This document shows, in pieces, positions 1 through 7,217 of a DNA stretch of 22,455 nucleotides. Origin of the DNA: a virus. Every line of letters begins with the position of its first letter. Position 1 is the stretch's first letter. The stretch is taken from positions 1 to 22,455 of the IMG/VR virus record IMGVR_UViG_3300020283_000034, one strand, 5' to 3'. The position numbers were made by a program, and so were the translations under genes. The notes beneath the pieces are model-generated. The model made no database searches and was not told the DNA's origin. It saw only the letters and a program-made list of their open reading frames with translations.

Positions 1-620
1 CCAGGTGCTGGTTTGTATGCGTTAGGATCGTCATCATCCATTTTAGCTTGTTTAGCAAACTGTGCAGCTCTATCATCTTTCTTATCTTTAGCTACACCTT
101 TCATATAATCGCTATCGGCTTCTGACACATCTTCTTCGTTCATTATCATTTGCAAATTTCTGTAGAATGCTTGTAAATTACGTGTACCACCATGAAACTC
201 TAGATGATTTTTGCTCTTAGGATTTCTGTGCGGTTTTACTCTTACACTATATTGTTTTGCAAGTTTTTTTGCCTGTTCTGCTTCTTTTTTAGAAAATGGG
301 TTAGTACCAAAATCGTGTCCAAGTACTGCTTCTGACACATCTTCTTTCTTAGCACTTCTAACTTTAGCAGCTAAGTCTTTGTCAGCTTTACCCCATGTAC
401 CAGAACCTTTAGTAATAAAACTATTTACTCTAGCAAATGCCCATTGTTGTTGACTGGCACCTGGACGGTGACCAGTTTTCCAAGCAGCCATACCTCTATC
501 ATATACTTGTTTCAGTATACTATATGATATGCCACTTTCTTTACTTTTTTTCTCTAGACCAGCAATCTTTTCGTTGATGACCTTAGCTTGTTCGAAATCG
601 TTGGATGCAAAAATACTCAT
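1..620 (-). CDS. Partial virion-type protein, DUF5824-like (5' end only, runs off left edge)
   Basis: I translated the open frame from the ATG at 620; it stays open to base 1, giving 206 codons of a longer protein. Residues about 20-86 (SGISYSILKQVYDRG, then AWKTGHRPGA and a conserved WAFARVNSFI segment) match a small domain I recall as DUF5824 from marine T4-like phages; its function is unknown and the accession should be checked. The C-terminal half is Lys/Asp-rich. The segment EDVSEA occurs twice (residues 93-98 and 163-168), encoded by a 19-base direct repeat. V-S-E|A resembles a T4-type prohead protease site, which suggests a protein packaged into the head. The ATG lies seven bases after the gp46 stop and exactly four bases after a TAAATA box, with no Shine-Dalgarno. 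Because the true C-terminus is missing, overall architecture is unknown. Confidence 0.8.
   Translation of the reverse strand, partial: MSIFASNDFEQAKVINEKIAGLEKKSKESGISYSILKQVYDRGMAAWKTGHRPGASQQQWAFARVNSFITKGSGTWGKADKDLAAKVRSAKKEDVSEAVLGHDFGTNPFSKKEAEQAKKLAKQYSVRVKPHRNPKSKNHLEFHGGTRNLQAFYRNLQMIMNEEDVSEADSDYMKGVAKDKKDDRAAQFAKQAKMDDDDPNAYKPAP
118..346. repeat. 19-base direct repeat (two copies, 118-136 and 328-346)
   Basis: The sequence gcttctgacacatcttctt occurs at 118-136 and again at 328-346 inside the same gene. On the coding strand both copies encode E-D-V-S-E-A. The codon-level identity suggests a recent duplication or strong constraint on the peptide, possibly as a protease cleavage motif. 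Confidence 0.7.
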
Positions 621-624
621 GTAT

Positions 625-632
625 TATTTATT
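625..632 (-). promoter_or_regulatory. Late-promoter-like box AATAAATA before the DUF5824-like gene
   Basis: Minus-strand AATAAATA differs by one base from the T4 late consensus TATAAATA. TAAATA ends exactly four bases (ATAC) before the ATG at 620, and the gp46 stop codon is embedded in it. The 13 bases from TAAATA through the ATG are identical to those at gp16. If used as a promoter, transcription would begin at about the start codon. Confidence 0.45.
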
Positions 633-2334
633 TTTTCGAGTCTTTGATTTTACTAAAATTACCATCTTTATAGAACTCAATAAATCGTTTAAATCTATCT
701 GCATTATGTGCTTTATGAGAGATTACAAAGATGTTTGTATCCTCATGGTTAGATATAATATCCCATAACATCTCTGTGGCATCTGCATCGAGTGATGAAT
801 CACCAACTTCATCCATCATTAATAAGTTAGTATTGACTGAGTTCTTTAATTTGGCAATTTCTCTCCATGTAAACATCAATGCAAGGTCAATTCTCATCTT
901 TTCACCTTCAGAGAATGATGCATAGGAGAAGTTATCTCTATATCTTGACTTAATTATTTCATTAAACTCTTCATCAAGATTAAATGAGAATGCTGCACCC
1001 ATCTTTTCAAGTTGTATATTTACAAACTTATTCATGACAGGTACATATTGTTTGATAATCTTTGCTTTAATACCTTGATCTCTTAATAATAGTTTACATA
1101 CATCATAAAAATGATTTGTTTCACTCATATCCATAAGCTCTTTGGATATAATTGTTTCTTCTTCTAGTTGTTCAGTGAGTAGTCTCTGAGCATCTGGTAA
1201 AGATGAGTCATCTGTTTCCAGTTTGAGATTATCATTGAGAGTACTGAGATAAGTGCTCAGACTACTCACTTCACTTCTTACCGAAGATTGCTGGCTTATC
1301 AGCTCGGCAATTTCTTGTTCTTGAGCTCGTGCACTTTCCAATTCTTTGGATAACTTGGCAAGAGCTTTTTCATAAGCAGGGATGAGAGCCTCATTTTTCG
1401 CTTTTTCCTCTTCAAGGCTGCTAATTTTTTCGTTCTTGAACGACTCTGAAATTTCTTGTCCGCAAACTTCGCACTCAGTTTCTGTTCGATAGTAAGCGAT
1501 GCGCTTCTGTTTTTCATCTATCCTCCTTTTCAACTCATTTCCATGAGTCAGACATTTTTGTTTATCGTCTACTGCTTTATTTACATCTGGTGAAGCAATA
1601 GCATCTATTAAAGTTTGTAAATGATCGTTTTCATCTTCAAGTATCTTTCTTTCGCCTTTTACTCTTGTTATTTCTTTCTTTATCTTTGTGGCTGATTGTT
1701 CTGATTTCTTTTGTAATGTAGATATAAGACTTTTCTGACCGTTAATCTTTGTTGATTGTACTTCTTTTTGATATTCTTTATCTTTAATACTAATACCTAA
1801 ATCACTTATCTTAGTCTTAAGTATATCATTCATTCTTGTAAATATAGTAATATCAAGAATCTCTTCAATTAGTTGTCTTCTTTCATGTGTATTAAGGTCC
1901 ATAAATGATTGGTATCTTGCTGAACCAAGTATGACAATCTGTGTGAATGACCTAAAGTTCAATCCAATAAGATCTTCTAATTTGTTTTGATAATCTTTTT
2001 GTGCAGCGTCTTGAGTTATAAGTTCACCATTCTTATAGATCTCAAATATGTGTGGTTTCATACCTCTTACAACTCGGTATGGCACGCTATTTACTGTGAA
2101 CTTAAGTTCTACTTCACAACCTTTATCATTTACTGAATTTATAAGTTGTGTTTTAGATACATTTCTGTATGGTCTATTAAACACTGCATAACAAATAGCA
2201 TCAAGTACTGTTGACTTACCACTACCATTTACACCAGTAATAAGAACTGTAGGTCTATCATTTAAGAATATTGTATTGCCAGTATTACCTGTACTTAAAA
2301 AATTCTTATATGTAATCTCTTCAAATACTATCAT
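628..2334 (-). CDS. 46: gp46 recombination endonuclease subunit (Rad50/SbcC-like ATPase)
   Basis: This is the ATPase/coiled-coil subunit of the phage Mre11-Rad50 complex, which resects DNA ends for recombination-dependent replication and host DNA breakdown. At 568 aa it is close to T4 gp46 (560). Residues 34-42 are the Walker A motif GVNGSGKST; two charged coiled-coil arms (about 180-285 and 300-400) flank a zinc hook, C288-E-V-C291. The ABC signature is at 473-480 (SFSEGEKM), Walker B at 504-509 (LLMMDE), the D-loop at 513-516 (SSLD) and the switch His at 540 (VISHK). All catalytic parts are present, so it should be functional. Its start overlaps the end of gp47 by 14 bases, implying translational coupling of the two partner subunits. 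No Shine-Dalgarno is needed if ribosomes reinitiate from gp47. Confidence 0.96.
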   Translation of the reverse strand: MIVFEEITYKNFLSTGNTGNTIFLNDRPTVLITGVNGSGKSTVLDAICYAVFNRPYRNVSKTQLINSVNDKGCEVELKFTVNSVPYRVVRGMKPHIFEIYKNGELITQDAAQKDYQNKLEDLIGLNFRSFTQIVILGSARYQSFMDLNTHERRQLIEEILDITIFTRMNDILKTKISDLGISIKDKEYQKEVQSTKINGQKSLISTLQKKSEQSATKIKKEITRVKGERKILEDENDHLQTLIDAIASPDVNKAVDDKQKCLTHGNELKRRIDEKQKRIAYYRTETECEVCGQEISESFKNEKISSLEEEKAKNEALIPAYEKALAKLSKELESARAQEQEIAELISQQSSVRSEVSSLSTYLSTLNDNLKLETDDSSLPDAQRLLTEQLEEETIISKELMDMSETNHFYDVCKLLLRDQGIKAKIIKQYVPVMNKFVNIQLEKMGAAFSFNLDEEFNEIIKSRYRDNFSYASFSEGEKMRIDLALMFTWREIAKLKNSVNTNLLMMDEVGDSSLDADATEMLWDIISNHEDTNIFVISHKAHNADRFKRFIEFYKDGNFSKIKDSKK

Positions 2335-3370
2335 CTATATGTTGTGCTTCCTCATATATTTCTAACATAATCTTTTTAATTTCTTTCTTATTAAGGTCTG
2401 TAGCTACATCATCTATATACTCAGATATAAGATCTGATGTATCAGTCATTTCAATAATATCATCTACATTATCAGCATTAAATTGTTCAAAGCTTTCTAC
2501 TATTTTTAATTCAAATGGTTCTTTAAGATTGATTGCATCAATAAATTTTTCAAAATTTTCAAATGAATCTTTTTCTTTTACGTATAGTTTTACATAAGAA
2601 TTCTTCAGATCTTGTGTTAAATCTTTAGGTTTTGTATTGTTATCATATATTAATTTTACATGATAACCGTAAGGATTCTGTACGAATTCAAGTGATTTAT
2701 CTGTTGTATCTAAAATCCAGAAGCCATGTTTACCACCTGAATCTGACCACATAAGTTCGTATGGTGTACCTGTGTACTGTATATTTACCTCTTCACTTTG
2801 TGTATGATAGTGACCTGAGATAACTTTTTCCCATTTTGTATAGTCAGATACTTCAAAACCATCACGACTATATTGGCCAGGAAACATTAACATTCCATTA
2901 ATATCATAATGACCTATAAGTACTTCACCACCTTGTTTAATTCTTGCAAATGATTCTTCATAATTTTCTTTACATACCCAAGGCATTAATGTAATCTTAC
3001 AGCCATCAATATCTAGTTCTGTAATAGTTTCATATACATTAAAGTTTGATTCTTGACCAAGAATTTGGTTTGGTGAATTGTTTTTAAGTGAATGTTTAAA
3101 TGGTATATCATGATTACCTATGATAACATCACATCTGATATCTCTATCTTGCACAGGTTTAACCATCATTTCTTTTTGAAATGCTAGTGTTTGGATATTG
3201 AGCCACTTACGTGAGTCAAAATAATCTCCAACTTGTATGATATGAGTAATAGATTTGTCATCAATTGCTGGCCAAAATACTTGTTCATAGAACTTTCTTT
3301 GCCAGGCTTCGATAACTACATTTCTATTTCTCGCACCAAAATGGGTATCGCCTAGAATAGCAATCTTCAT
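2321..3370 (-). CDS. 47: gp47 recombination endonuclease subunit (Mre11/SbcD-like nuclease)
   Basis: This is the nuclease partner of gp46, a metallophosphoesterase that cuts DNA ends using two Mn/Mg ions. The 349-aa length fits T4 gp47 (339). Metal-binding motifs appear in the family order: GDTHFG (D8, H10), GDYFD (48-52), GNHD (85-88), GHY (153-155) and SGHYHTQ (185-191). The C-terminal region beyond about residue 240 is the expected capping domain and Rad50-binding tail, rich in Asp/Glu and Lys. Its ATG overlaps the stop of the upstream nucleotidyltransferase as ATGA, and its own 3' end overlaps gp46 by 14 bases. The run NTase-47-46 is therefore one translationally coupled unit, in the T4 order 47 then 46. 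Confidence 0.96.
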   Translation of the reverse strand: MKIAILGDTHFGARNRNVVIEAWQRKFYEQVFWPAIDDKSITHIIQVGDYFDSRKWLNIQTLAFQKEMMVKPVQDRDIRCDVIIGNHDIPFKHSLKNNSPNQILGQESNFNVYETITELDIDGCKITLMPWVCKENYEESFARIKQGGEVLIGHYDINGMLMFPGQYSRDGFEVSDYTKWEKVISGHYHTQSEEVNIQYTGTPYELMWSDSGGKHGFWILDTTDKSLEFVQNPYGYHVKLIYDNNTKPKDLTQDLKNSYVKLYVKEKDSFENFEKFIDAINLKEPFELKIVESFEQFNADNVDDIIEMTDTSDLISEYIDDVATDLNKKEIKKIMLEIYEEAQHIDDSI

Positions 3371-3741
3371 ACGCCATATTTTCCTTCAATAGCTTTATTA
3401 GCTTCTCTAATTTTAGTAGCAGATATACTCTCAGTTTTTTTATCTAAATGCTCCTGTTCAATCTTATAACCTACATCTCTACCATAGGTTATATGAGTGA
3501 TATTTGGCACTTCAATAATCTCATATTGATTATACTCAAAACCAGCTTTTTTTAACGCATGTTGTATCTGTTGACGCCTTGCTTCGAAAGTATATGGGTT
3601 GTCCTCAGTACCATCCTGAGCACGTAGCATGATTACTACCTGACCAGTTTTGGAAATTGCTCTTTTAAAAAGCTCTGTATGCCCTTGATGCCAGGGTTGA
3701 AATCTACCAAGCATTTGCGTAGTTTCTTTATGTCTATCCAT
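3367..3741 (-). CDS. Nucleotidyltransferase-fold protein (HxGH and ISxTKxR motifs)
   Basis: This 124-aa protein has the signatures of the cytidylyltransferase/NMN-adenylyltransferase superfamily: GRFQPWHQGH (residues 12-21, with H18 and H21 forming HxGH) and ISATKIR (106-112). Such enzymes transfer a nucleotide monophosphate to a phosphorylated small molecule; the substrate cannot be read from the sequence. I recall, in cyanophage relatives, this domain fused behind an adenylylsulfate-kinase-like domain with a TVQMLGRWQPWH junction. Here TTQMLGRFQPWH lies in a separate frame and starts at the third base of kinase codon 112, overlapping the kinase gene by 106 bases. CGGTGA five bases before the ATG is a weak Shine-Dalgarno, so reinitiation is plausible. 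The gene may have arisen by frameshift splitting of the fused ancestor. Confidence 0.85.
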   Translation of the reverse strand: MDRHKETTQMLGRFQPWHQGHTELFKRAISKTGQVVIMLRAQDGTEDNPYTFEARRQQIQHALKKAGFEYNQYEIIEVPNITHITYGRDVGYKIEQEHLDKKTESISATKIREANKAIEGKYGV

Positions 3742-4076
3742 GTTTTCACCGTATAGTCTACATCTAGATAATGTGGTACTTCAAACAACTTATTCGTATC
3801 ATCATATCTAGATTCTTTGATTGTGTCCATATAGATTGATACTGTAGGTTGTACAATATCTCTATACTCCTGTTTTGGTGCTACAAAATCTAATATACCA
3901 TTTTTGCCTTTCATTCTCATGGCTTGTCTTAATCTGCCATCAGGTGAAAAATCCCAATCATCATGTAGCATTCTATAATAGTCTGCGTTATGATGTGGTA
4001 TACAAAAATGATATGCTAGTTCTTTTGCGAGTGTTGTTTTACCTGATCCTGGTAAACCGAATATTAATATTTTCAT
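3636..4076 (-). CDS. P-loop kinase, adenylylsulfate-kinase-like
   Basis: This is a small nucleoside/adenylylsulfate-type kinase of 146 aa with Walker A GLPGSGKT at residues 7-14, followed by HHNADYYR, DWDFSPDGRLRQ (41-51) and DFVAPKQEYRD (63-73). This order is typical of APS-kinase-like proteins of marine T4-like phages. IYMDTIKESRYDDTNKLF (81-98) matches the conserved region that precedes the nucleotidyltransferase in the fused homologues I recall. Recognisable homology stops at about residue 113; the last 34 residues are read from the nucleotidyltransferase coding region in another frame and look like an incidental tail. The phosphoryl acceptor is unknown. Its ATG overlaps the stop of the 43-aa membrane gene as ATGA. 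The tail could instead reflect a sequencing indel, which read coverage would show. Confidence 0.82.
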   Translation of the reverse strand: MKILIFGLPGSGKTTLAKELAYHFCIPHHNADYYRMLHDDWDFSPDGRLRQAMRMKGKNGILDFVAPKQEYRDIVQPTVSIYMDTIKESRYDDTNKLFEVPHYLDVDYTVKTWIDIKKLRKCLVDFNPGIKGIQSFLKEQFPKLVR

Positions 4077-4204
4077 TGTTGATAGATACGTAGTAATGTA
4101 TTCATAGGTTCATGTTGACTACCATAAGGGCTAAGCCAGATAATCAAACCAACAGCAAACATAGCTATTGCAATACCTAGGATAAATGGTCTTAATTCGT
4201 TCAT
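4073..4204 (-). CDS. Small single-pass membrane protein, 43 aa, unknown function
   Basis: I translated this gene by hand; it is too short for common ORF cutoffs. It begins MNELRPFILG and continues with a strongly hydrophobic stretch at about residues 7-24 (FILGIAIAMFAVGLIIWL), ending in a polar tail with LLRIYQQ. One transmembrane helix is predicted. The N-terminus has one Arg and one Glu, so orientation is uncertain. Both ends use ATGA overlaps: its ATG overlaps the gp55 stop (4201-4204) and its TGA overlaps the kinase ATG (4073-4076). Such exact packing on both sides is strong evidence that it is a real gene and translationally coupled. I do not recognise a family. Roles in lysis or membrane association are possible but nothing in the sequence shows them. 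Confidence 0.75.
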   Translation of the reverse strand: MNELRPFILGIAIAMFAVGLIIWLSPYGSQHEPMNTLLRIYQQ

Positions 4205-4908
4205 TTCTTATCTTTCTTTGTTGTTCTTGGTTTACGTTTCTTTTTAACTTTAAAATTAGGATTTTCCTTAAAGAACTCTTCTTTCTTTGCTTCTCTTACT
4301 TTATAGTGTTTACCTTCTACTTCAAATTCTGTTTCACCAGCCTTAATAGCTTCTAATTCATGTTTGACTCGTAGTGTATGTGATCTAAGAGTAAATCCAG
4401 ATCTAGACTTTTCTGCTGGTGTCTTAGCCTTTGCTTCTTCCATATCACCAAGTTTTTGATCTGCATAAGCTCTGGCTGTATCATTTAATGATTCACTAAA
4501 CTCACCATGTAGGAACATCGTTTGTTCTGCTTGTTGTATAAGTTTTAGATCTAGCATATATTTCTTTTTCTCTTTCTTAATTCTTTGTACCATGTGAGAG
4601 AATAAGATCTGTGTGACGAATGCAAATCCATTATTGAATCTATCACCATCAAATCTATATGCATATTTTATTGCGGCTAAAATAGCATCTTGAACCATTT
4701 CATCTCTATAAGAATAATTTACAAAGTTTGGTCTTAAAGATAATCTATTTGCCATTTTAATAATACATTCACCGAGATATCTACTCATTTCAGGTCTCTC
4801 CTTGCCTTTAGCCATAAGAGCTCTACATTTTCTTGAGTACTTATCGAGTTCTGCGGTGAATTCTTTATTGTTTACGTAATGTGCTGAATCTTTTGTTTGT
4901 CGTGCCAT
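4201..4908 (-). CDS. 55: gp55 late-transcription sigma factor
   Basis: This is the phage sigma factor that directs host RNA polymerase to late promoters (TATAAATA type). The sigma region 2-like core is at about residues 65-112: SYRDEMVQDAILAAIKYAYR, then a NNGFAFVTQILFSHMVQRI segment matching the gp55/sigma-70 region 2 helices. At 235 aa it is longer than T4 gp55 (185). The extra length lies in the C-terminal half, which is charged and ends in a very basic tail (KKKRKPRTTKKDKK). In T4 the gp55 C-terminus contacts the sliding clamp gp45, so the basic end is unusual. The gene ends as ATGA with the 43-aa membrane gene and starts one base beyond the UvsW stop. The late boxes seen elsewhere in this window are its expected targets. 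Confidence 0.92.
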   Translation of the reverse strand: MARQTKDSAHYVNNKEFTAELDKYSRKCRALMAKGKERPEMSRYLGECIIKMANRLSLRPNFVNYSYRDEMVQDAILAAIKYAYRFDGDRFNNGFAFVTQILFSHMVQRIKKEKKKYMLDLKLIQQAEQTMFLHGEFSESLNDTARAYADQKLGDMEEAKAKTPAEKSRSGFTLRSHTLRVKHELEAIKAGETEFEVEGKHYKVREAKKEEFFKENPNFKVKKKRKPRTTKKDKK

Positions 4909-4909
4909 G

Positions 4910-6379
4910 TTATATATCTATACTGTTTATTTTATAATCGAACTTTTCTTCAGTGTAAAATCTAAATCTTTCGCCAGCGTGTCTTAATGTAAAGTTATCT
5001 CTAGATTTATACTTTATATCATCAACAATATCATACACTGTTGCTGGCTTACCGTCATCTGTTTTTCTTAAAATCCTACCAATTGATTGAAGCACTTTTA
5101 TCTTAGACTTCGATGGATGTGCAAATATAAGATTGTGTAGGTTCCTTATATTAACACCTGTAGAGAACACACCAAGTGATGCAATAATAATTACATTATT
5201 CTTTTCAGCAAATTGCCTAGTCATTTCTCTAGATTCTTTATCAGTTTCACCTGCAATATAATGTACATCTTTATCAGACAAAGCAGATGTAAGTGAATGT
5301 ATATCTTTACCATGAGATATTCTACCGAAAATTACAAGTGTATTTCCTGGTAGGTCTGCAGCTAGTTTAGATATAAAATTATTTCTTTTTGTGTGTTGTA
5401 TTATATGTGCTATCTCATCTTGATAGTTCATATCTTTTACAAGTTTCTTATCCTCATCAGGATAATTTAATCTTAATAGTTGTATCTTAACATCAGATAT
5501 CTGATCTCTTTCAATAAGTTCTTTTGTTGATGTAATCTTTTGTATGGGTCCAAATAACCCTTTTAATACGAGTTCATGTGTCTTTGCTTCTTGTATTGTA
5601 CCAGTCATACCGATTCTATCTGGACAAACAACTAGTTTATTCATAATTGATTGTATAGATTTACTTTGTGCATGATGTACTTCATCTACAAGAACACTAC
5701 CAAACTGTGCAAAATAACCTGCACTCTTCTTATGTATGGATTGCCATGTAGATACTACAACTCTTTTATCTGTATTCTTATCTACACCACCCATAATACC
5801 ATGCATATCATGAAACTTGTCTTGACTATAATCTATAAAGTCTGACATCATTTGTGTCACAAGATTAATTGTTGGAACTATAATAAGTATCTTCTTATCA
5901 TGTGTTTCTCTCCACCATCTTGCTAATGCATATATTATTAAAGATTTACCAGATGCGGTAGGTGAAAGACAAAGCATTCTCTGCTTACGCACGCCTTCTT
6001 TAAATGCTTCTACCTGATAATCCCGCATCTGGATTTTTTTCCCTCCTGAGTGTGGGTCGAGGGCATCTAAAAACCCATCTAGTATTTTATCCGAGACATT
6101 CTGCTCGACACCAGGCATATTGCTCTTGGTACCTTCGAATTCTACTTGGATATCTAGGTCTTTAGAAAACTTTGCTATGTCTTGTACAAGACCAGCATAA
6201 ATCGTATTGTCACGTAAATTAGCTAGACGAATCTTACCATCCCAATACCTATTCTTATAGGCTGGTGTAAAATGTGCGCCAGGTACTTTAAACGTGAAGT
6301 AGTCTGATAAAGTCTGTAAGTCTGCCTTATCACCTTCAAATTTTAAGTATGCGTCATTCAGTTTTTTGAATAGTATCAT
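4910..6379 (-). CDS. uvsW: UvsW RNA/DNA helicase
   Basis: UvsW is a superfamily 2 helicase that unwinds R-loops and branched DNA, switching the phage from origin-dependent to recombination-dependent replication. The N-terminal about 110 residues form the UvsW-specific domain (RYWDGKIRL at 44-52). Helicase motifs follow in order: motif I SPTASGKS (139-146), motif II DEVHH (232-236), motif III TGT (259-261), motif V STGVNI (406-411) and motif VI QSIGRILRK (431-439). The 489-aa length matches T4 UvsW (about 500). Its start lies inside the end of the 93-aa gene (26-base overlap). It sits in the same run as UvsY, gp55 and gp46/47, so recombination and late-control functions are co-expressed. Confidence 0.95.
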   Translation of the reverse strand: MILFKKLNDAYLKFEGDKADLQTLSDYFTFKVPGAHFTPAYKNRYWDGKIRLANLRDNTIYAGLVQDIAKFSKDLDIQVEFEGTKSNMPGVEQNVSDKILDGFLDALDPHSGGKKIQMRDYQVEAFKEGVRKQRMLCLSPTASGKSLIIYALARWWRETHDKKILIIVPTINLVTQMMSDFIDYSQDKFHDMHGIMGGVDKNTDKRVVVSTWQSIHKKSAGYFAQFGSVLVDEVHHAQSKSIQSIMNKLVVCPDRIGMTGTIQEAKTHELVLKGLFGPIQKITSTKELIERDQISDVKIQLLRLNYPDEDKKLVKDMNYQDEIAHIIQHTKRNNFISKLAADLPGNTLVIFGRISHGKDIHSLTSALSDKDVHYIAGETDKESREMTRQFAEKNNVIIIASLGVFSTGVNIRNLHNLIFAHPSKSKIKVLQSIGRILRKTDDGKPATVYDIVDDIKYKSRDNFTLRHAGERFRFYTEEKFDYKINSIDI

Positions 6380-6635
6380 TTACAAAATTTGTATATGTAT
6401 CTGCTAATATTTGAGATGGCAGACATTCAATTTCATAGTCATAGAATTTGAATTCTGATTGTTGATCAGCAACTTCTAGAAATGTTCCAATTTTAAATTT
6501 AGCCGAATTCTGTTCATCTTTTTCTTGATAAACAATCATAGGATTAAGTAAATTAATCTCACGGTCGGCTTTGTGTACTTCTTTACCTATAATCATTGGA
6601 CCTGAATTTGCAAGCTTAATCATTTTTATTTTCAT
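6354..6635 (-). CDS. Hypothetical 93-aa protein, possibly Sm/LSM-like
   Basis: I do not firmly recognise this gene. The protein starts MKIKMIKLANSG and has alternating short hydrophobic segments (MIIGKEV, INLLNPMIVYQE, KFKIGTFLEV, FKFYDYEIECLP), ending in a helix-like tail. The layout resembles small beta-barrel proteins of marine T4-like phages that begin with a lysine-rich strand and have an N-P-M/L strand, which I associate weakly with Sm/LSM folds. It is coupled to UvsY by a TAATG overlap (stop and start share one base), and GGAG eight bases before the ATG is a good Shine-Dalgarno. Its 3' end overlaps UvsW by 26 bases. Position between UvsY and UvsW suggests a part in recombination or RNA handling, by context only. 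Confidence 0.75.
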   Translation of the reverse strand: MKIKMIKLANSGPMIIGKEVHKADREINLLNPMIVYQEKDEQNSAKFKIGTFLEVADQQSEFKFYDYEIECLPSQILADTYTNFVNDTIQKTE

Positions 6636-7069
6636 TACATATCTCCGCTAGTAAATTTTGCCCAATCAATAGCAGCTTTAATCGAACTGTTTCTCCATTT
6701 GATCTGGTCCATAATATGTTGAACACCTTCTAAAAGTATATCAAAGTATTCAATCTTCTGTGTAAGTTTGATTACATCAGGGTCAGTGTTGACATGCTTC
6801 TCAACACCTGCTTTAGTCTTAAGTTTCAAATCAAATGGTTTATCTTTATATTCTTCAGGACGAGCTTGACCAGAATAAAATAATTCTTTTTCTTTCTTTA
6901 ATGTTTCTAGCTGGTGTGTGAACGCGACTTTTTTAGACCTTATATCCATAAGAATCTGTAAGTACTTGTGGTGAAGCTTTGGAATAGCTAAAGACTCTCT
7001 ATCGAGTTGAGTCCTCTCTATCACAGCGTCTTCTTCCCACATAGCTAGAAGCTGCTCGTGCGTAATCAT
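6635..7069 (-). CDS. uvsY: UvsY recombination mediator
   Basis: UvsY loads the UvsX recombinase onto gp32-coated single-stranded DNA. The 144-aa protein is mostly helical and charged, with the UvsY pattern: MWEEDAVIERTQLDRES near the N-terminus, a central LHHKYLQI helix, a lysine-rich segment with KELFYSGQARPEEY, and a C-terminal helix (KIEYFDILLEGVQHIMDQIKWRN). T4 UvsY is 137 aa. I chose the ATG at 7069 because known family members begin just before the L-x-x-M/L-W-E-E-D segment; an in-frame ATG at 7087 would add MVYLYY. Neither start has a Shine-Dalgarno. UvsX itself is not in this window. The gene is divergent from phoH. Confidence 0.88.
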   Translation of the reverse strand: MITHEQLLAMWEEDAVIERTQLDRESLAIPKLHHKYLQILMDIRSKKVAFTHQLETLKKEKELFYSGQARPEEYKDKPFDLKLKTKAGVEKHVNTDPDVIKLTQKIEYFDILLEGVQHIMDQIKWRNSSIKAAIDWAKFTSGDM

Positions 7070-7073
7070 ATAA

Positions 7074-7081
7074 TATAAATA
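7074..7081 (+). promoter_or_regulatory. Exact T4 late box TATAAATA, facing phoH
   Basis: TATAAATA on the plus strand is an exact match to the T4 late consensus. It is four bases (TACC) before an ATG at 7086 and about 93 bases before the phoH ATG. It could supply late transcription of phoH and the short leader ORF. It also overlaps the upstream region of uvsY on the other strand. Confidence 0.5.
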
Positions 7082-7085
7082 TACC

Positions 7086-7217
7086 ATGGAGATGAATTTT
7101 TTTCTGAACCATTTTCACTTAAAGTGGATGTTCATCCACCAAATTAACTACGACAAAAAATTAGGAGATAATATATGGCTCGAAGGCAAAAGAAGGCCTC
7201 GTTGCAGCGTGAATTAG
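7086..7217 (+). CDS. Possible 43-aa leader ORF overlapping the phoH start
   Basis: An ATG four bases after the exact late box opens a 43-codon frame that begins MEMNFFLNHF, runs through the whole intergenic region and terminates 43 bases inside phoH in another frame. The N-terminal half is hydrophobic and aromatic (NFFLNHFHLKWMFIH); the C-terminal half is read from phoH codons and is less protein-like. There is no Shine-Dalgarno before the ATG. It may be a small peptide, a translational leader for phoH or a chance frame. The late-box spacing is the only specific support. Confidence 0.25.
   Translation: MEMNFFLNHFHLKWMFIHQINYDKKLGDNIWLEGKRRPRCSVN
7116..7139. promoter_or_regulatory. Overlapping palindrome and hairpin in the uvsY-phoH divergent region
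   Basis: CACTT-A-AAGTG (7116-7126) is an 11-base palindrome. It overlaps a hairpin GTGGAT-GTTC-ATCCAC (7124-7139, six-pair stem, four-base loop). The structures lie about 35-60 bases upstream of phoH and could be an operator or a leader structure; no T-run follows, so a terminator is unlikely. Confidence 0.3.

Noticed and set aside
1299-1517. Lys-rich minus-strand frame inside gp46
   Set aside because: It is an out-of-frame reading of the coiled-coil codons; gp46 is intact across it.
3720-3760. Programmed ribosomal frameshift joining kinase and nucleotidyltransferase
   Set aside because: No canonical X-XXY-YYZ heptamer or obvious downstream structure is visible, while a start codon with a weak Shine-Dalgarno is present. 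I keep it only as an alternative within the finding.
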